Below, one piece after another: positions 7,973-18,436 of a DNA stretch of 64,000 nucleotides. This stretch comes from Agreia sp. Leaf283 (GTDB lineage: Bacteria; Actinomycetota; Actinomycetes; Actinomycetales; Microbacteriaceae), in the NCBI RefSeq assembly GCF_001422485.1, contig NZ_LMNF01000003.1:471230-535229 (forward strand), read 5' to 3'. Each line of letters starts with the position of its first letter. Position 1 is the first letter of the stretch. The position numbers and the translations under genes are program-made. The notes below the pieces were generated by a model. The model ran no database searches. It was not told the DNA's origin and was given only the letters and a program-made list of their open reading frames with translations.

Positions 7973-8866
7973 CTAGCCCTTCGACGCGTACGAGCCGGTG
8001 CGCAGCTCGTCGAGGATGCTCGGACCGTTCGGCTCCCAGCCCAGATCGATGCGTGCCGCGCTTCCGCGCGCCTGCTGGTCGAGCAGCAGCGCGTCGGCGA
8101 ACGCCTCGCCGAGGCGGGCTCGGGTCTCATCGACGGAGCGCTCCTCGACGCGGGAGTCGAGGTTCTGGCCGACCGCGGCGGCCTCGCCGATCTCGCGCAC
8201 GGTGGGGTTCTCGCCGCTGGCGCCGATGTAGGTGGAGCCGGACTCGCCGAGATCGAAGGCGAGGATGTACAGCTCGGCCAGGTCGTCGACGTGCACCGTC
8301 GTCCAGTGCTGCGAGCCGTCGCCCACGAGCTGCACCGCTGGCGCCGTGCCCTGCCCGTACTGACCGTCGGTGAAGATGCTCAGGATGCCCGCACCATGCC
8401 CGAAGACGATGGCCGGCGCGATGAGGGTGGTGGAGACGCCCTGCGCCTCGAGCACGCGCTTCTCGATCTCCCAGCGCCACGCGGTGATGGGCGGGGCATT
8501 GCGGGGTGAGTCCTCGGTGATGTCGGGGTTGCTGCCCCACACCCAGATGCCGCCCGTGTGCACGTAGCGCTTGTCGCTGCCCTCGAGTCCGGCGAAGACG
8601 GCCGTCACGAATGCGTCGTCGACGTCGCGGCTGGAGTCGTCGCCGGGGGAGGCGAGGTGGATGACGCCGTCGCTCGCGATCGCCAGTTCCGTCACCAGCT
8701 CCGAGTCGGTGATGTCGCCGATCACAGCCGTGGCTCCGAGAGCCTCGACCTTGGCGGCCTTCTCGGGCGAGCGCACGATGGCGGTCACGTCGCGCCCCTG
8801 CAGTCGGAGCTGGCGGAGGACTGCGGAGCCGATGAACCCGGAGGCGCCGGTAAGGAGAATAGTCAT
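7973..8866 (-). CDS. NAD(P)-dependent epimerase/dehydratase-like protein (atypical SDR)
   Basis: 297 residues. The N-terminus MTILLTGASGFIGSAVLRQL is a Rossmann fold with the GxxGxxG pattern of extended or atypical short-chain dehydrogenases. GDITDSE and GVIHLASPGDD follow in the expected places. The usual catalytic YxxxK is not obvious; the sequence around WRWEIEKRVLE occupies the corresponding region, so catalysis by the standard triad is doubtful. The substrate is unknown. I place the start at 8866 because the minus strand carries TTGAAT 6 bases before it; a start two codons earlier (8872) is possible. It is divergent from lepA. Confidence 0.8.
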   Translation of the reverse strand: MTILLTGASGFIGSAVLRQLRLQGRDVTAIVRSPEKAAKVEALGATAVIGDITDSELVTELAIASDGVIHLASPGDDSSRDVDDAFVTAVFAGLEGSDKRYVHTGGIWVWGSNPDITEDSPRNAPPITAWRWEIEKRVLEAQGVSTTLIAPAIVFGHGAGILSIFTDGQYGQGTAPAVQLVGDGSQHWTTVHVDDLAELYILAFDLGESGSTYIGASGENPTVREIGEAAAVGQNLDSRVEERSVDETRARLGEAFADALLLDQQARGSAARIDLGWEPNGPSILDELRTGSYASKG

Positions 8867-8981
8867 GACCATATTCAACCGCGCCGGAGAACCGACCGCC
8901 TCCTCTCCATGACGAAAAGCGTCGGCCTCGAACAACGTGAGAGAATGGGCGCTTACCTGCCGTACGACACAAGAGGAACGT

Positions 8982-10835
<1,854 letters not shown>

Positions 10836-10838
10836 CCG

Positions 10839-11492
10839 ATGGCACAGCGCTCCACGCACACCGGCGAGTCCCTCACCTACGCGGCCGTCGGTGCCTCGCA
10901 GGCCGCCGACCTCATGTTCTACCCGCCCAAGGGGTACAGGCCGGCCGAGGACAGCATCCGCATCGGCTCCGGTCGCGACCGCTTCGAGGCCGCTGCGGCC
11001 ACCCTGCTCGCCTGGGGCGTGCAGAAGAACAGCGGCATCGTGGTGTCGAACATCGAGCTGCCCACGCCCAGCGACACCGACTACGCCGGACTCGTCTACG
11101 ACGCCGACGGCACGCCGCTCGCCCCGCGCGACGTCAACCCCGAGCTCACCTACTCCGAAGACGGCACGCCGCAGATCTCGGCCGGGGTCACGGCCGACCT
11201 GCGCATCCGGGCCTATGGCCGTCAGGTCACGGCGCCCGTGCGCGTGGTGCTCGTGATCGACGAGCCGAACGAGGCGGGCTTCGCCTACGGAACCCTCCCC
11301 GGGCATCCGGAGGAGGGCGAGGAGAGTTTCGTCGTCACCCACGAGCCCGACGATTCGGTCTGGTTCACCGTTCGCGCCTTCTCCAGAGGCAGCACGCCGT
11401 TCTATCGAGCGGTATCGCCGCTGCTCCGTCGCCAGCAGCGGCTGATGACGAAACGCTACCTGCGGGCTCTTCTTCCCGGACGCGCGGCGTGA
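10839..11492 (+). CDS. DUF1990 domain protein
   Basis: 217 residues. The sequence fits the DUF1990 family: a conserved LTYAAVGAS near the start, GSGRDRFEAAAATLLAWGVQ, RAYGRQVTAPVRVVLVIDE, YGTLPGHPEEGEESFVV and the closing FSRGSTPFYRAVSP. There is no signal peptide or membrane helix. The function of the family is not established; a lipid- or hydrophobic-ligand-binding role has been suggested only by fold-level resemblance. It is tightly linked to lepA (3-base gap), which says it is co-expressed but not what it does. Confidence 0.85.
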   Translation: MAQRSTHTGESLTYAAVGASQAADLMFYPPKGYRPAEDSIRIGSGRDRFEAAAATLLAWGVQKNSGIVVSNIELPTPSDTDYAGLVYDADGTPLAPRDVNPELTYSEDGTPQISAGVTADLRIRAYGRQVTAPVRVVLVIDEPNEAGFAYGTLPGHPEEGEESFVVTHEPDDSVWFTVRAFSRGSTPFYRAVSPLLRRQQRLMTKRYLRALLPGRAA

Positions 11493-11520
11493 GCAGCGCC
11501 CGCGTGTCTGCGACGCTCTG

Positions 11521-12744
11521 ATGGGTGCCGCACTTCCCCTCGGCGATCCCGCCCCCCTCGACGGCATGCTGCCCGCCGATTCCGCACGGGATGCGGCCTC
11601 CCGCAACTTCGGCGTGTACCTGCACGTTCCGTTCTGCCGGGTGCGATGCGGCTACTGCGACTTCAACACCTACACGGCCACCGAGCTGCGAGGAGCCAAG
11701 CAGTCCGACTACGCGTCGCAGGCCGTGGTCGAGGTCGAGCTCGCCCGTCGTGTTCTCGACGAGTCGGGCGTGCCGGCCCGGCCTGTATCGACGGTCTTCT
11801 TCGGGGGAGGCACGCCGACGCTGCTGCCCGCCGAGAACCTCGTTCGCATGCTCGCCTCCGTTCGCGACGCCTGGGGGCTCGAGCCGGGCGCCGAGGTCAC
11901 GACAGAGGCGAACCCCGACAGCGTCGATGCCGACTACCTGAAGACCCTCGCCGACGCGGGTTTCACCCGGGTCAGCTTCGGCATGCAGTCCGCCGTTCCC
12001 CACGTGCTGCGCACCCTCGACCGCACCCACGACCCCGAGCGGGTTCCGCTGGTCGTGCAGTGGGCGCGCGAGGCCGGGCTCCAGGTGAGCCTCGACCTCA
12101 TCTACGGAACGCCGGGGGAGTCGCTCGAGAACTGGCGCACGTCGCTCGAGAGCGCCCTCGCATCGGCTCCCGATCACCTGTCGGCCTACGCCCTCATCGT
12201 CGAGCAGGGCACGAAGCTCGCGCGGCAGATCAAGTCGGGAGAGGTTGAGGAGCCGGACGACGACCTCGAGGCCGACATGTACGAACTGGCCGACGCCATG
12301 CTCGCCGAAGCCGGATACTCCTGGTACGAGGTCAGCAACTGGGCCGCAGACGAGAGCTTCGTATCGCGGCACAACCTCGCCTACTGGCTGGGGCACGACT
12401 GGTGGGGCGTGGGCCCCGGTGCCCACAGTTACGTCGGCGACACCCGGTGGTGGAACGTCAAGCATCCGGCCGCGTACGCCGAGCGCATCGCCGCGGGCCA
12501 CTCGCCCGCCGCCGGCCGAGAGACACTGGATGCCGCGACACGCGAGACCGAGCGCGTCCTGCTCCTGACGCGCATCCGGGAAGGCCTGCGCGTGGACTCG
12601 CTCGCGGCGGAGCCGAGACGAGAGGTCGCCGGCCTGATCGCCGACGGCCTCATCGACGGGCGCTCCGCGATCGCGGGCACCGTGGTGCTGACGCTGCGCG
12701 GTCGGCTTCTCGCCGACGCCGTCGTGCGCCGACTCACCGATTAG
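11521..12744 (+). CDS. hemW: HemW-like radical SAM protein
   Basis: 407 residues. The radical SAM cluster motif is CRVRCGYCDF (CxxxCxxC) near residue 39, preceded by YLHVPF. GGGTPTLLP, EANPDSVD and SFGMQS follow in the order seen in HemN/HemW. The HNLAYW sequence is the HNxxYW heme-binding signature of HemW, so a heme chaperone role is more likely than coproporphyrinogen dehydrogenase activity. In actinobacteria hemW lies just upstream of hrcA-dnaJ, as here apart from two DUF4870 genes. No clear ribosome site precedes the ATG; a start at 11566 would still keep the whole domain. Confidence 0.9.
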   Translation: MGAALPLGDPAPLDGMLPADSARDAASRNFGVYLHVPFCRVRCGYCDFNTYTATELRGAKQSDYASQAVVEVELARRVLDESGVPARPVSTVFFGGGTPTLLPAENLVRMLASVRDAWGLEPGAEVTTEANPDSVDADYLKTLADAGFTRVSFGMQSAVPHVLRTLDRTHDPERVPLVVQWAREAGLQVSLDLIYGTPGESLENWRTSLESALASAPDHLSAYALIVEQGTKLARQIKSGEVEEPDDDLEADMYELADAMLAEAGYSWYEVSNWAADESFVSRHNLAYWLGHDWWGVGPGAHSYVGDTRWWNVKHPAAYAERIAAGHSPAAGRETLDAATRETERVLLLTRIREGLRVDSLAAEPRREVAGLIADGLIDGRSAIAGTVVLTLRGRLLADAVVRRLTD

Positions 12745-12760
12745 CGAGCCGGCGAGACGG

Positions 12761-13141
12761 CTACTTGACGAAGCGGAAGATCAGCGGGTAGCGGTAGAAC
12801 TCGCCCGCGTTCGACTTGACGGCGGCGATGATCATGAAGATGATCGCAGCAATTCCCAGGGGCAGGGCGAGGATCGTGCCGATGAAGAACGTGGGAATGC
12901 CGATGAGCACGAGGGCCGCCATGTAGATGGCCAGGGAGATCTGGAAGTTCAGCTCCTCGAGGGTGTGCTGCCGGATGAACTCGCCCCGGCTCTTCAGCAC
13001 GAGGTATCCCACGAGCGCGGGCAGGAATCCGAACAGGATTCCCCCGAGGTGGATGAGCGTCGACCAGAGGCGCTGGTCTTGCGGCGTCATCGGCGGCTGG
13101 GGCTGGTATGCGGTCTCGAACGGAGGCGGGGCTGCAGTCAT
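12761..13141 (-). CDS. DUF4870 membrane protein, shorter paralogue
   Basis: 126 residues. A short proline-rich N-terminus (APPPFETAYQPQPP) precedes the DUF4870 domain: WSTLIHLGGILFGFLPALVG, the conserved ELNFQISLAIY, and a C-terminal YRYPLIFRFVK. Three hydrophobic segments are predicted. The function is unknown. The minus strand shows TTTAAT 7 bases before the ATG at 13141, which favours this start over an ATG three codons earlier (13150) that would fall in the -10 box. Its neighbour at 13239-13811 is a paralogue of the same layout with a longer N-terminal tail. Confidence 0.8.
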   Translation of the reverse strand: MTAAPPPFETAYQPQPPMTPQDQRLWSTLIHLGGILFGFLPALVGYLVLKSRGEFIRQHTLEELNFQISLAIYMAALVLIGIPTFFIGTILALPLGIAAIIFMIIAAVKSNAGEFYRYPLIFRFVK

Positions 13142-13160
13142 GTCACCCATTAAACCAAGA

Positions 13161-13193
13161 AGCGCCGACCGACACGAGGTGTCGGCCGGCGCT
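13161..13193 (-). terminator. Hairpin between the two DUF4870 genes
   Basis: A 15-bp stem with one mismatch (AGCGCCGACCGACAC against 13179-13193) and a 3-base loop lies downstream of the longer DUF4870 gene on the minus strand. There is no T-tract. Confidence 0.5.
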
Positions 13194-13208
13194 CGGTGCT
13201 GAACGGGC

Positions 13209-13255
13209 TACTTGATGGGGGATTACTTGACGAGGGGATTACTTGATGAGGCGGA
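13209..13255. repeat. Three short direct repeats at the 3' end of a DUF4870 gene
   Basis: TACTTGA occurs at 13209, 13224 and 13240 with a similar tail (about 15-16 base units). The unit includes the last codons and stop of the gene on the minus strand, so the gene's end appears to be copied twice beyond its stop. Confidence 0.7.
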
Positions 13256-13811
13256 TGGCGAAGGGGTAGCGGTACGTGCCGCCACCGTTCACCTTCACGC
13301 CGCCGATGATCGGGAAGACGATCTGGGCGGCCCAGATGGCCAGAACCAGGATCAGGGCCAGAATCGGACCGAGGATGGGGATGAACGCCAGGATGGCGCT
13401 CACGATGGCGTACGCGACCCACGCGATGGCGATCGTGATCTGGTAGTTCAGCGACTCCTTGCCCTCCTGGTTGACCAGGGGGCCGCGGTCTTTGAAGACC
13501 AGCCAGATGATGAGGGGAGGGATGAAGCTCAGTACGCCACCGAAGTGGGCGAGCGAAGCCCACAGCTTGTCGTCGGACTGGCTCAGCGGTGCGCCCGGCG
13601 CTGTGGCCGGCTGCGGCGTGTAGCCGGGAGGCGGCGTCTGGCCTGGAGGCGGCGTCTGGCCTGCGGCCGGCGAGCCGTACTGCGGTGGAACGGAGCCGCC
13701 GGCTGGCGTTCCGAAGTCTGGTGGCACCTGCCCTGCCGGCGGGGTGTACGGGGGAGGTGTCGGCTCGCCCGAGCCCGGATTGTTCTGCGGCGTCGAGTTG
13801 GGATCGGACAT
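13239..13811 (-). CDS. DUF4870 membrane protein with Pro/Gly-rich N-terminus
   Basis: 190 residues. Residues 1-80 are low-complexity, rich in Pro, Gly, Thr and Gln (PPPGQTPPPGYTPQPA), and probably disordered in the cytoplasm. The DUF4870 domain follows with LWASLAHFGGVLSFIPPLIIW, KESLNYQITIAIAW and the end TYRYPFAIRLIK, with about three membrane helices. The ATG at 13811 has GAAAGG upstream. The shared C-terminal Tyr-Arg-Tyr-Pro motif shows it is a paralogue of the gene at 12761-13141, but the two are separated by a hairpin. The function is unknown. Confidence 0.82.
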   Translation of the reverse strand: MSDPNSTPQNNPGSGEPTPPPYTPPAGQVPPDFGTPAGGSVPPQYGSPAAGQTPPPGQTPPPGYTPQPATAPGAPLSQSDDKLWASLAHFGGVLSFIPPLIIWLVFKDRGPLVNQEGKESLNYQITIAIAWVAYAIVSAILAFIPILGPILALILVLAIWAAQIVFPIIGGVKVNGGGTYRYPFAIRLIK

Positions 13812-13905
13812 GAGTCGCGGCCTTTCGTCACTGGATGTGGGCTTCAGCACAAGATACTGCGGAACGGGTTCGGCGGGCAATGATCCCCATGCTCTGTGGG
13901 CGAGA

Positions 13906-13937
13906 TATAATTGGCACTCAGGATCTCGGAGTGCCAA
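13906..13937 (+). promoter_or_regulatory. hrcA promoter -10 and CIRCE operator
   Basis: TATAAT at 13906-13911 is a perfect -10 box. The CIRCE element TTGGCACTC-N9-GAGTGCCAA (13911-13937) begins on its last base; its arms are perfectly complementary and differ from the TTAGCACTC consensus at one position per arm. HrcA bound here would block transcription start, giving autoregulated heat-shock control of hrcA-dnaJ. Confidence 0.93.
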
Positions 13938-13991
13938 TCGTTCGCGAGCCTGTGCGGGTGATCGATGTGCAGACGAGAGAGAGGTGACGAC

Positions 13992-15014
13992 ATGGTCTCG
14001 GACCGCAGCCTCGAGGTGCTCCGCGTCATCGTGCAAGATTATGTGGCCTCACGCGAGCCCGTCGGGTCGAAGTCGATCGTCGACCGGCACTCCTTCGGCG
14101 TCTCGGCCGCGACCATCCGCAACGACATGGCCCTCCTCGAAGAAGAAGAGCTGATCACCGCCCCGCACACCTCGTCGGGCCGCATCCCCACCGACAAGGG
14201 ATACCGGCTCTTCGTCGACCACCTCGCCGATCTGAAACCGCTCACCCCGGCTCAGCGGCAGGCCATCGAGACGTTCCTCGGCGAGTCCGCCGACCTCGAC
14301 GACGTGCTCGCGCGCACCGTGCGCCTCCTCTCCCAGCTCACCCGGCAGGTCGCCATGGTGCAGTACCCGTCGCTGCAGCAGGCCCGTTTCCGTCATCTCG
14401 AGGTGGTGGCCCTCGCCCCCCAGAAGCTGCTTCTCGTCGTGATCACCGACTCCGGCCACGTCGACCAGCGGGTCGTCGATGTGCCCGGCGAGGTCGACGT
14501 CGACTTCATCGGCGAGATTCGAGCCAAGCTCAACACCGCGCTCGCGGGCGTCGGCGTCGTCGAGGCGGCGGCCCGGCTCGCAGACATCCCCGGTATGTTC
14601 GCCGCGGCCCGGATGCCCGTGGTGCGGGTCATCGTCGCGGCGATCGCCGAGCACGTGGCGGCCACGCGACACGACAAGCTCGTGATCGCCGGGGCATCCA
14701 ACCTAGTTCGCACCGAGAACGACTTCCACGGAAGCATCCTGCCCGTGCTCGAAGCGGTCGAGGAGCAGGTTGTGCTGCTTCGGCTGTTCAGTGAGCTCGA
14801 GGCCGACCAGCGCGGAGTCTCCGTGAGTATCGGGCGTGAGAACGCTCCGTTCGGGCTGGCCGAGACGTCCATTCTGGCGAGCGGGTACAGCGCGCAGGGC
14901 GGATCGCTCGCCCACCTCGGTGTGCTCGGCCCGACACGAATGGACTACTCGAGCAACATCGCCGCGGTGCGCGCGGTGGCCCGATATCTCTCCCGAGCAC
15001 TCGGGGAGAGTTGA
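13992..15014 (+). CDS. hrcA: Heat-inducible transcription repressor HrcA
   Basis: 340 residues, normal for HrcA. It represses heat-shock genes by binding CIRCE operators and needs GroEL for folding. The N-terminal winged helix reads VSDRSLEVLRVIVQDYV and SAATIRNDMALLEEEELI, followed by HTSSGRIPTDKGYRLFVD. The central and dimerisation parts include NVV-like VIVAAIAEH and the closing LGVLGPTRMDYS. The ATG at 13992 follows GAGGTG; an upstream in-frame ATG at 13965 would only add nine residues. It is directly downstream of its own operator and leads into dnaJ. Confidence 0.95.
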   Translation: MVSDRSLEVLRVIVQDYVASREPVGSKSIVDRHSFGVSAATIRNDMALLEEEELITAPHTSSGRIPTDKGYRLFVDHLADLKPLTPAQRQAIETFLGESADLDDVLARTVRLLSQLTRQVAMVQYPSLQQARFRHLEVVALAPQKLLLVVITDSGHVDQRVVDVPGEVDVDFIGEIRAKLNTALAGVGVVEAAARLADIPGMFAAARMPVVRVIVAAIAEHVAATRHDKLVIAGASNLVRTENDFHGSILPVLEAVEEQVVLLRLFSELEADQRGVSVSIGRENAPFGLAETSILASGYSAQGGSLAHLGVLGPTRMDYSSNIAAVRAVARYLSRALGES

Positions 15015-15110
15015 TCCTGTACTTTCTCGCGCCGATCCGGCGACGACCCGATCCGACAGAACGCTGCCGTCCCACGGCCAGCGAATCCCGAATCATAAGG
15101 AGACGCCCGC

Positions 15111-16217
15111 GTGGCTGACCATTACGACGTGCTGGGTGTGGACAAGAGCGCCACGCCCGAAGAGATCAAGAAGGCCTATCGACGGCTTGCCCGAGAGCTG
15201 CACCCCGACGTCAACTCGGCGCCGGATGCCGAGGAGAAGTTCAAGGCGGTCACCCACGCCTACGACGTGCTCAGCGACCCCGGCCAGCGGCGCGACTACG
15301 ACCGCGGCCCCCAGCAGGGCTTTCCGGGCGGGGCCGGCGGTTTCGGCGGCTTCGGTGACATCTTCGAGACCTTCTTCGGCGCACAGGGCGGCTCGCGAGG
15401 TCCGAAGTCCCGTGAGGAACGCGGCCAGGACGCGCTGCTCCGGGTCGAGATCGACCTCGGCGAGGTCATCTTCGGAACGCACCGCGACCTCGAGGTCGAC
15501 ACGGCCGTGGTCTGCGAGACCTGCAACGGGTCGTGCTGCCAGCCCGGCACGTCTCCCGTCACCTGCGACATCTGCGGCGGCAGCGGCCAGATCCAGCGCG
15601 CCGTGCGCTCGCTGCTCGGCAACGTCATGACGAGCGCACCCTGCGGAACCTGCCGCGGCTACGGCACCGTCATCCCCGCGCCCTGCGTCACCTGCCAGGG
15701 CCAGGGTCGCGTGCGCGCCCGGCGATCGATTCCTGTGGACATCCCCGCCGGCGTCGACACGGGTCTGCGGTTGCAGCTCATCGGCCAGGGAGAGGTCGGC
15801 CCGGCGGGTGGCCCGAACGGCGACCTGTACCTCGAGATGAAGGTGCGCCACCACGACGTCTTCAGCCGCAACGGCGACGACATCCTCTGCACGCTCGAGG
15901 TGTTCATGTGGGATGCGGTGCTCGGCACCACGTCGACGGTCACGGCGCTCGACGGCGACATCGAGGTGGAGATCAAGCCCGGCATCCAGAGCGCCGAGAT
16001 CATCACGGTCAAGGGCCGCGGCATCACGCATCTGCGCGGGCAGGGCAGGGGAGACCTGAAGATCGGCGTGCAGGTCACCACGCCGACCAAGCTCGATCAC
16101 AAGCAGAAGGAGCTCATGAAGCAGCTCGCCCAGGCCCACAAGTACCCGGCTCCCAACCTCGGGCACTTCCAGCAGGGTCTGTTCGCCAAGCTGCGCGACC
16201 GCTTCCTCAACGTCTGA
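15111..16217 (+). CDS. dnaJ: Chaperone protein DnaJ (type I)
   Basis: 368 residues. It stimulates DnaK ATPase and delivers unfolded clients. The J domain covers residues 1-65 with HPD at 31-33; a Gly/Phe region (GGAGGFGGFGDIFETFFG) follows. The zinc-finger region at about 135-210 has CETCNGSC, CDICGGSG, CGTCRGYG and CVTCQGQG. The first motif has Cys where the family usually has Gly (CxxCxGxG). The C-terminal client domains include RSIPVDIPAGVDTGLRL. The GTG start follows AAGGAGA. Pairing with hrcA marks this as the actinobacterial DnaJ2-type gene; the dnaK-linked copy would be elsewhere. Confidence 0.94.
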   Translation: MADHYDVLGVDKSATPEEIKKAYRRLARELHPDVNSAPDAEEKFKAVTHAYDVLSDPGQRRDYDRGPQQGFPGGAGGFGGFGDIFETFFGAQGGSRGPKSREERGQDALLRVEIDLGEVIFGTHRDLEVDTAVVCETCNGSCCQPGTSPVTCDICGGSGQIQRAVRSLLGNVMTSAPCGTCRGYGTVIPAPCVTCQGQGRVRARRSIPVDIPAGVDTGLRLQLIGQGEVGPAGGPNGDLYLEMKVRHHDVFSRNGDDILCTLEVFMWDAVLGTTSTVTALDGDIEVEIKPGIQSAEIITVKGRGITHLRGQGRGDLKIGVQVTTPTKLDHKQKELMKQLAQAHKYPAPNLGHFQQGLFAKLRDRFLNV

Positions 16218-16219
16218 GC

Positions 16220-16960
16220 ATGAGTTCGCTCTTCCTCCGCTCCGACCTGGCTGCCGTCCCGCACGCGGTCGGCGACGGCGTGGCGCTGGCGGGTCCCGAG
16301 GCGCGGCATGCCGTGACCGTGAATCGTCTCCGCGTCGGAGAGGTCATCTCGATCGGAGACGGCGCCGGGCTCGTGGTTCGTGGGCCGATCACGGCCGTCG
16401 AGGCGGGAGCGCTCGAGATCCGGGTCGAGTCGTCGGCCCGTGACGAGGCCCCGGTTCCCGAGGTCTGGCTCGCCCAGGCCCTCGCCAAGGGCGATAGAGA
16501 CGAGCTCGCCGTGCAGGCCGCGACGGAACTCGGCGTCTCCGGAGTCATACCCTGGGCCGCAGAGCGCTCGATCTCGAAGTGGTCCGGCGCGAAGATCGCC
16601 AAGGGCATGGAGCGCTGGGGCGCGATAGTGCGCGAGGCGGCGAAACAGTCGATCCGGTCGTGGGTGCCGTCCGTCGAGCAGCACATGACCACCAAGCAGC
16701 TCGCCCGGCTGGCCGAGGACGCCACCGTTCTGGTGCTCGATCCCACGGCCGAGGCGCGCCTGTCCGAGGTCGTGCTGCCGCCGGATGCGCGCATCCTCGT
16801 TCTCGTGGTCGGTCCCGAGGGCGGCATCGCCCCCCACGAGCTCGACCTCTTCGAGCGCCAGGGCGCCATCCGGGTGCGCCTCGGCGGCGAGATCCTGCGC
16901 ACCTCCACGGCCGGCCCATCCGCGCTCGCGGTGCTCAACGTGAGACTGAAACGCTGGTGA
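16220..16960 (+). CDS. rsmE: 16S rRNA (uracil-1498-N3)-methyltransferase
   Basis: 246 residues. RsmE methylates U1498 of 16S rRNA in the assembled 30S subunit, using S-adenosylmethionine. An N-terminal PUA-like domain (LAGPEARHAVTVNRLRVGE) precedes the SPOUT knot with VVGPEGGIAPHELDLF and LGGEILRTSTAGPSALAVL, which are the knot-forming signatures of the family. Its ATG is 2 bases after the dnaJ stop, so it is likely co-transcribed with hrcA-dnaJ and partly under CIRCE control. Confidence 0.93.
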   Translation: MSSLFLRSDLAAVPHAVGDGVALAGPEARHAVTVNRLRVGEVISIGDGAGLVVRGPITAVEAGALEIRVESSARDEAPVPEVWLAQALAKGDRDELAVQAATELGVSGVIPWAAERSISKWSGAKIAKGMERWGAIVREAAKQSIRSWVPSVEQHMTTKQLARLAEDATVLVLDPTAEARLSEVVLPPDARILVLVVGPEGGIAPHELDLFERQGAIRVRLGGEILRTSTAGPSALAVLNVRLKRW

Positions 16961-17031
16961 CCAGCCTGCCGGTGGACTGTGCCGAGAGCGAACGTGCCGG
17001 TCGGCACCCGCGACGGCGGGCCTCGCGCTCT

Positions 17032-17037
17032 TAAGAT
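17032..17037 (+). promoter_or_regulatory. -10 box of the HIT gene (leaderless)
   Basis: TAAGAT ends 6 bases before the ATG at 17044. This makes the HIT gene the start of a new transcription unit that runs through era. Confidence 0.6.
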
Positions 17038-17043
17038 AGAGGC

Positions 17044-17406
17044 ATGTCACCCACAGCCGACTCGCCTTCGATCTTCTCGCGCATCGTCGCGCGCGAGATC
17101 CCTGCCACCATCGTGGCCGAGACCGACACCGTGATCGCCTTCGAAGACATCGCCCCCAAGGCGCCCGTGCACGTTCTCGTGGTTCCGAAGACCGAGGCGT
17201 ACCGCAACGTCGTCGAACTGGCCGAGGGCGACCCGGCCCTGCTCGCAGAGGTCGTGGCACTCGCATCCCGCATCGCCGACGAGCGCGCGGGCGGCGAATT
17301 CAGGCTGGTCTTCAACACCGGCGAGGCAGCGGGCCAGACCGTGTTCCACGTGCACGCGCACGTTCTCGCGGGCGGGCTCGGAGAGGACTCCCTTGCCGAC
17401 GGCTGA
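17044..17406 (+). CDS. HIT family nucleotide-binding hydrolase
   Basis: 120 residues. The histidine triad is HVHAHVL near residue 102, preceded by RLVFNTGEAAGQTVFH. The N-terminal IFSRIVAREIPATIVAETD and PVHVLVVPK are typical of HinT-like proteins. These hydrolyse phosphoramidate bonds of AMP conjugates; the physiological substrate here is unknown. The 3' end overlaps the PhoH-like gene by 14 bases, so the pair is coupled, as in many actinobacteria. It has its own leaderless promoter. Confidence 0.92.
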   Translation: MSPTADSPSIFSRIVAREIPATIVAETDTVIAFEDIAPKAPVHVLVVPKTEAYRNVVELAEGDPALLAEVVALASRIADERAGGEFRLVFNTGEAAGQTVFHVHAHVLAGGLGEDSLADG

Positions 17407-18436
17407 GAATTCCACACCGGGCGAGGCCAGACTCTTCATCGACGGCATCGCCATGGTGCGCCTGCTCGGTCCCCAAGACAGACTCCTGTCCACGATCGAG
17501 AAGCAGTATCCGGGCGTCGACGTGCATGTGCGCGGCAATGAGGTCACCCTCACCGGCGATGATGCAGACGAGGTCGAATCGGCCCGACGCCTCGTCGACG
17601 AACTCCTCGTGATGATCAAGAACGGACAAGATTTGACCTCCACCGAAGTCACGTCGAGCGCAGCGATCCTCGACGCCGACAAGACCGCGAGCCCTGTCGA
17701 CCTGCTCGGCCAGGCCATCCTCTCGACGCGGGGCAAGAGCATCCGGCCCAAGACCGCCGGTCAGAAGGCATACGTCGACGCGATCGACCTCAACACCATC
17801 GTCTTCGGCATCGGCCCGGCCGGCACGGGCAAGACGTACTTGGCCATGGCCAAGGCCGTTCAGGCCCTGCAGCGCAAAGAGGTCAACCGCATCATCCTCA
17901 CGCGGCCGGCCGTCGAGGCGGGGGAGCGCCTCGGCTACCTGCCCGGAACGCTCACGGACAAGATCGATCCCTACCTGCGACCGCTCTACGACGCCCTGAA
18001 CGAGATGCTCGATCCGGAGGTCGTTCCGAAGCTTCTGGCGGCCGGCACGATCGAGGTCGCCCCCCTCGCCTACATGCGCGGCCGAACGCTGAACGACTCG
18101 TTCATCGTGCTCGACGAAGCGCAGAACACGAGCCCCGAGCAGATGAAGATGTTCCTCACGCGACTCGGGTTCGGATCGCGCATGGTGATCACCGGCGACA
18201 TCACCCAGGTCGACCTCCCGGTCGGAACGAGCGGGTTGCAGCTCGTCACCCGGGTGCTCGGCGATATCGACGACATTCACTTCGCCACCATGACGAGCGC
18301 CGACGTCGTCCGACACACCCTCGTGGGTCAGATCGTCGACGCCTACACGAAGTACGACCAGATCCAGATGGCACGGAAGGCCGGCGAGAAGATCGGCGCC
18401 TCCGAGCGAGACCAAAGGTATAAGAAGCAGCGATGA
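17393..18436 (+). CDS. phoH: PhoH-like ATPase
   Basis: 347 residues from a TTG codon at 17393, supported by an upstream GGAGAGG and by the overlap with the HIT gene. An N-terminal KH-like part (residues about 10-80) precedes the PhoH ATPase domain. Walker A is [16 protein letters not shown] near residue 141; Walker B is [37 protein letters not shown] is a family signature. PhoH proteins next to ybeY are thought to act in rRNA maturation or RNA turnover; the phosphate-starvation link of the name is uncertain. Its stop overlaps the ybeY start (ATGA). Confidence 0.92.
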   Translation: MPTAENSTPGEARLFIDGIAMVRLLGPQDRLLSTIEKQYPGVDVHVRGNEVTLTGDDADEVESARRLVDELLVMIKNGQDLTSTEVTSSAAILDADKTASPVDLLGQAILSTRGKSIRPKTAGQKAYVDAIDLNTIVFGIGPAGTGKTYLAMAKAVQALQRKEVNRIILTRPAVEAGERLGYLPGTLTDKIDPYLRPLYDALNEMLDPEVVPKLLAAGTIEVAPLAYMRGRTLNDSFIVLDEAQNTSPEQMKMFLTRLGFGSRMVITGDITQVDLPVGTSGLQLVTRVLGDIDDIHFATMTSADVVRHTLVGQIVDAYTKYDQIQMARKAGEKIGASERDQRYKKQR

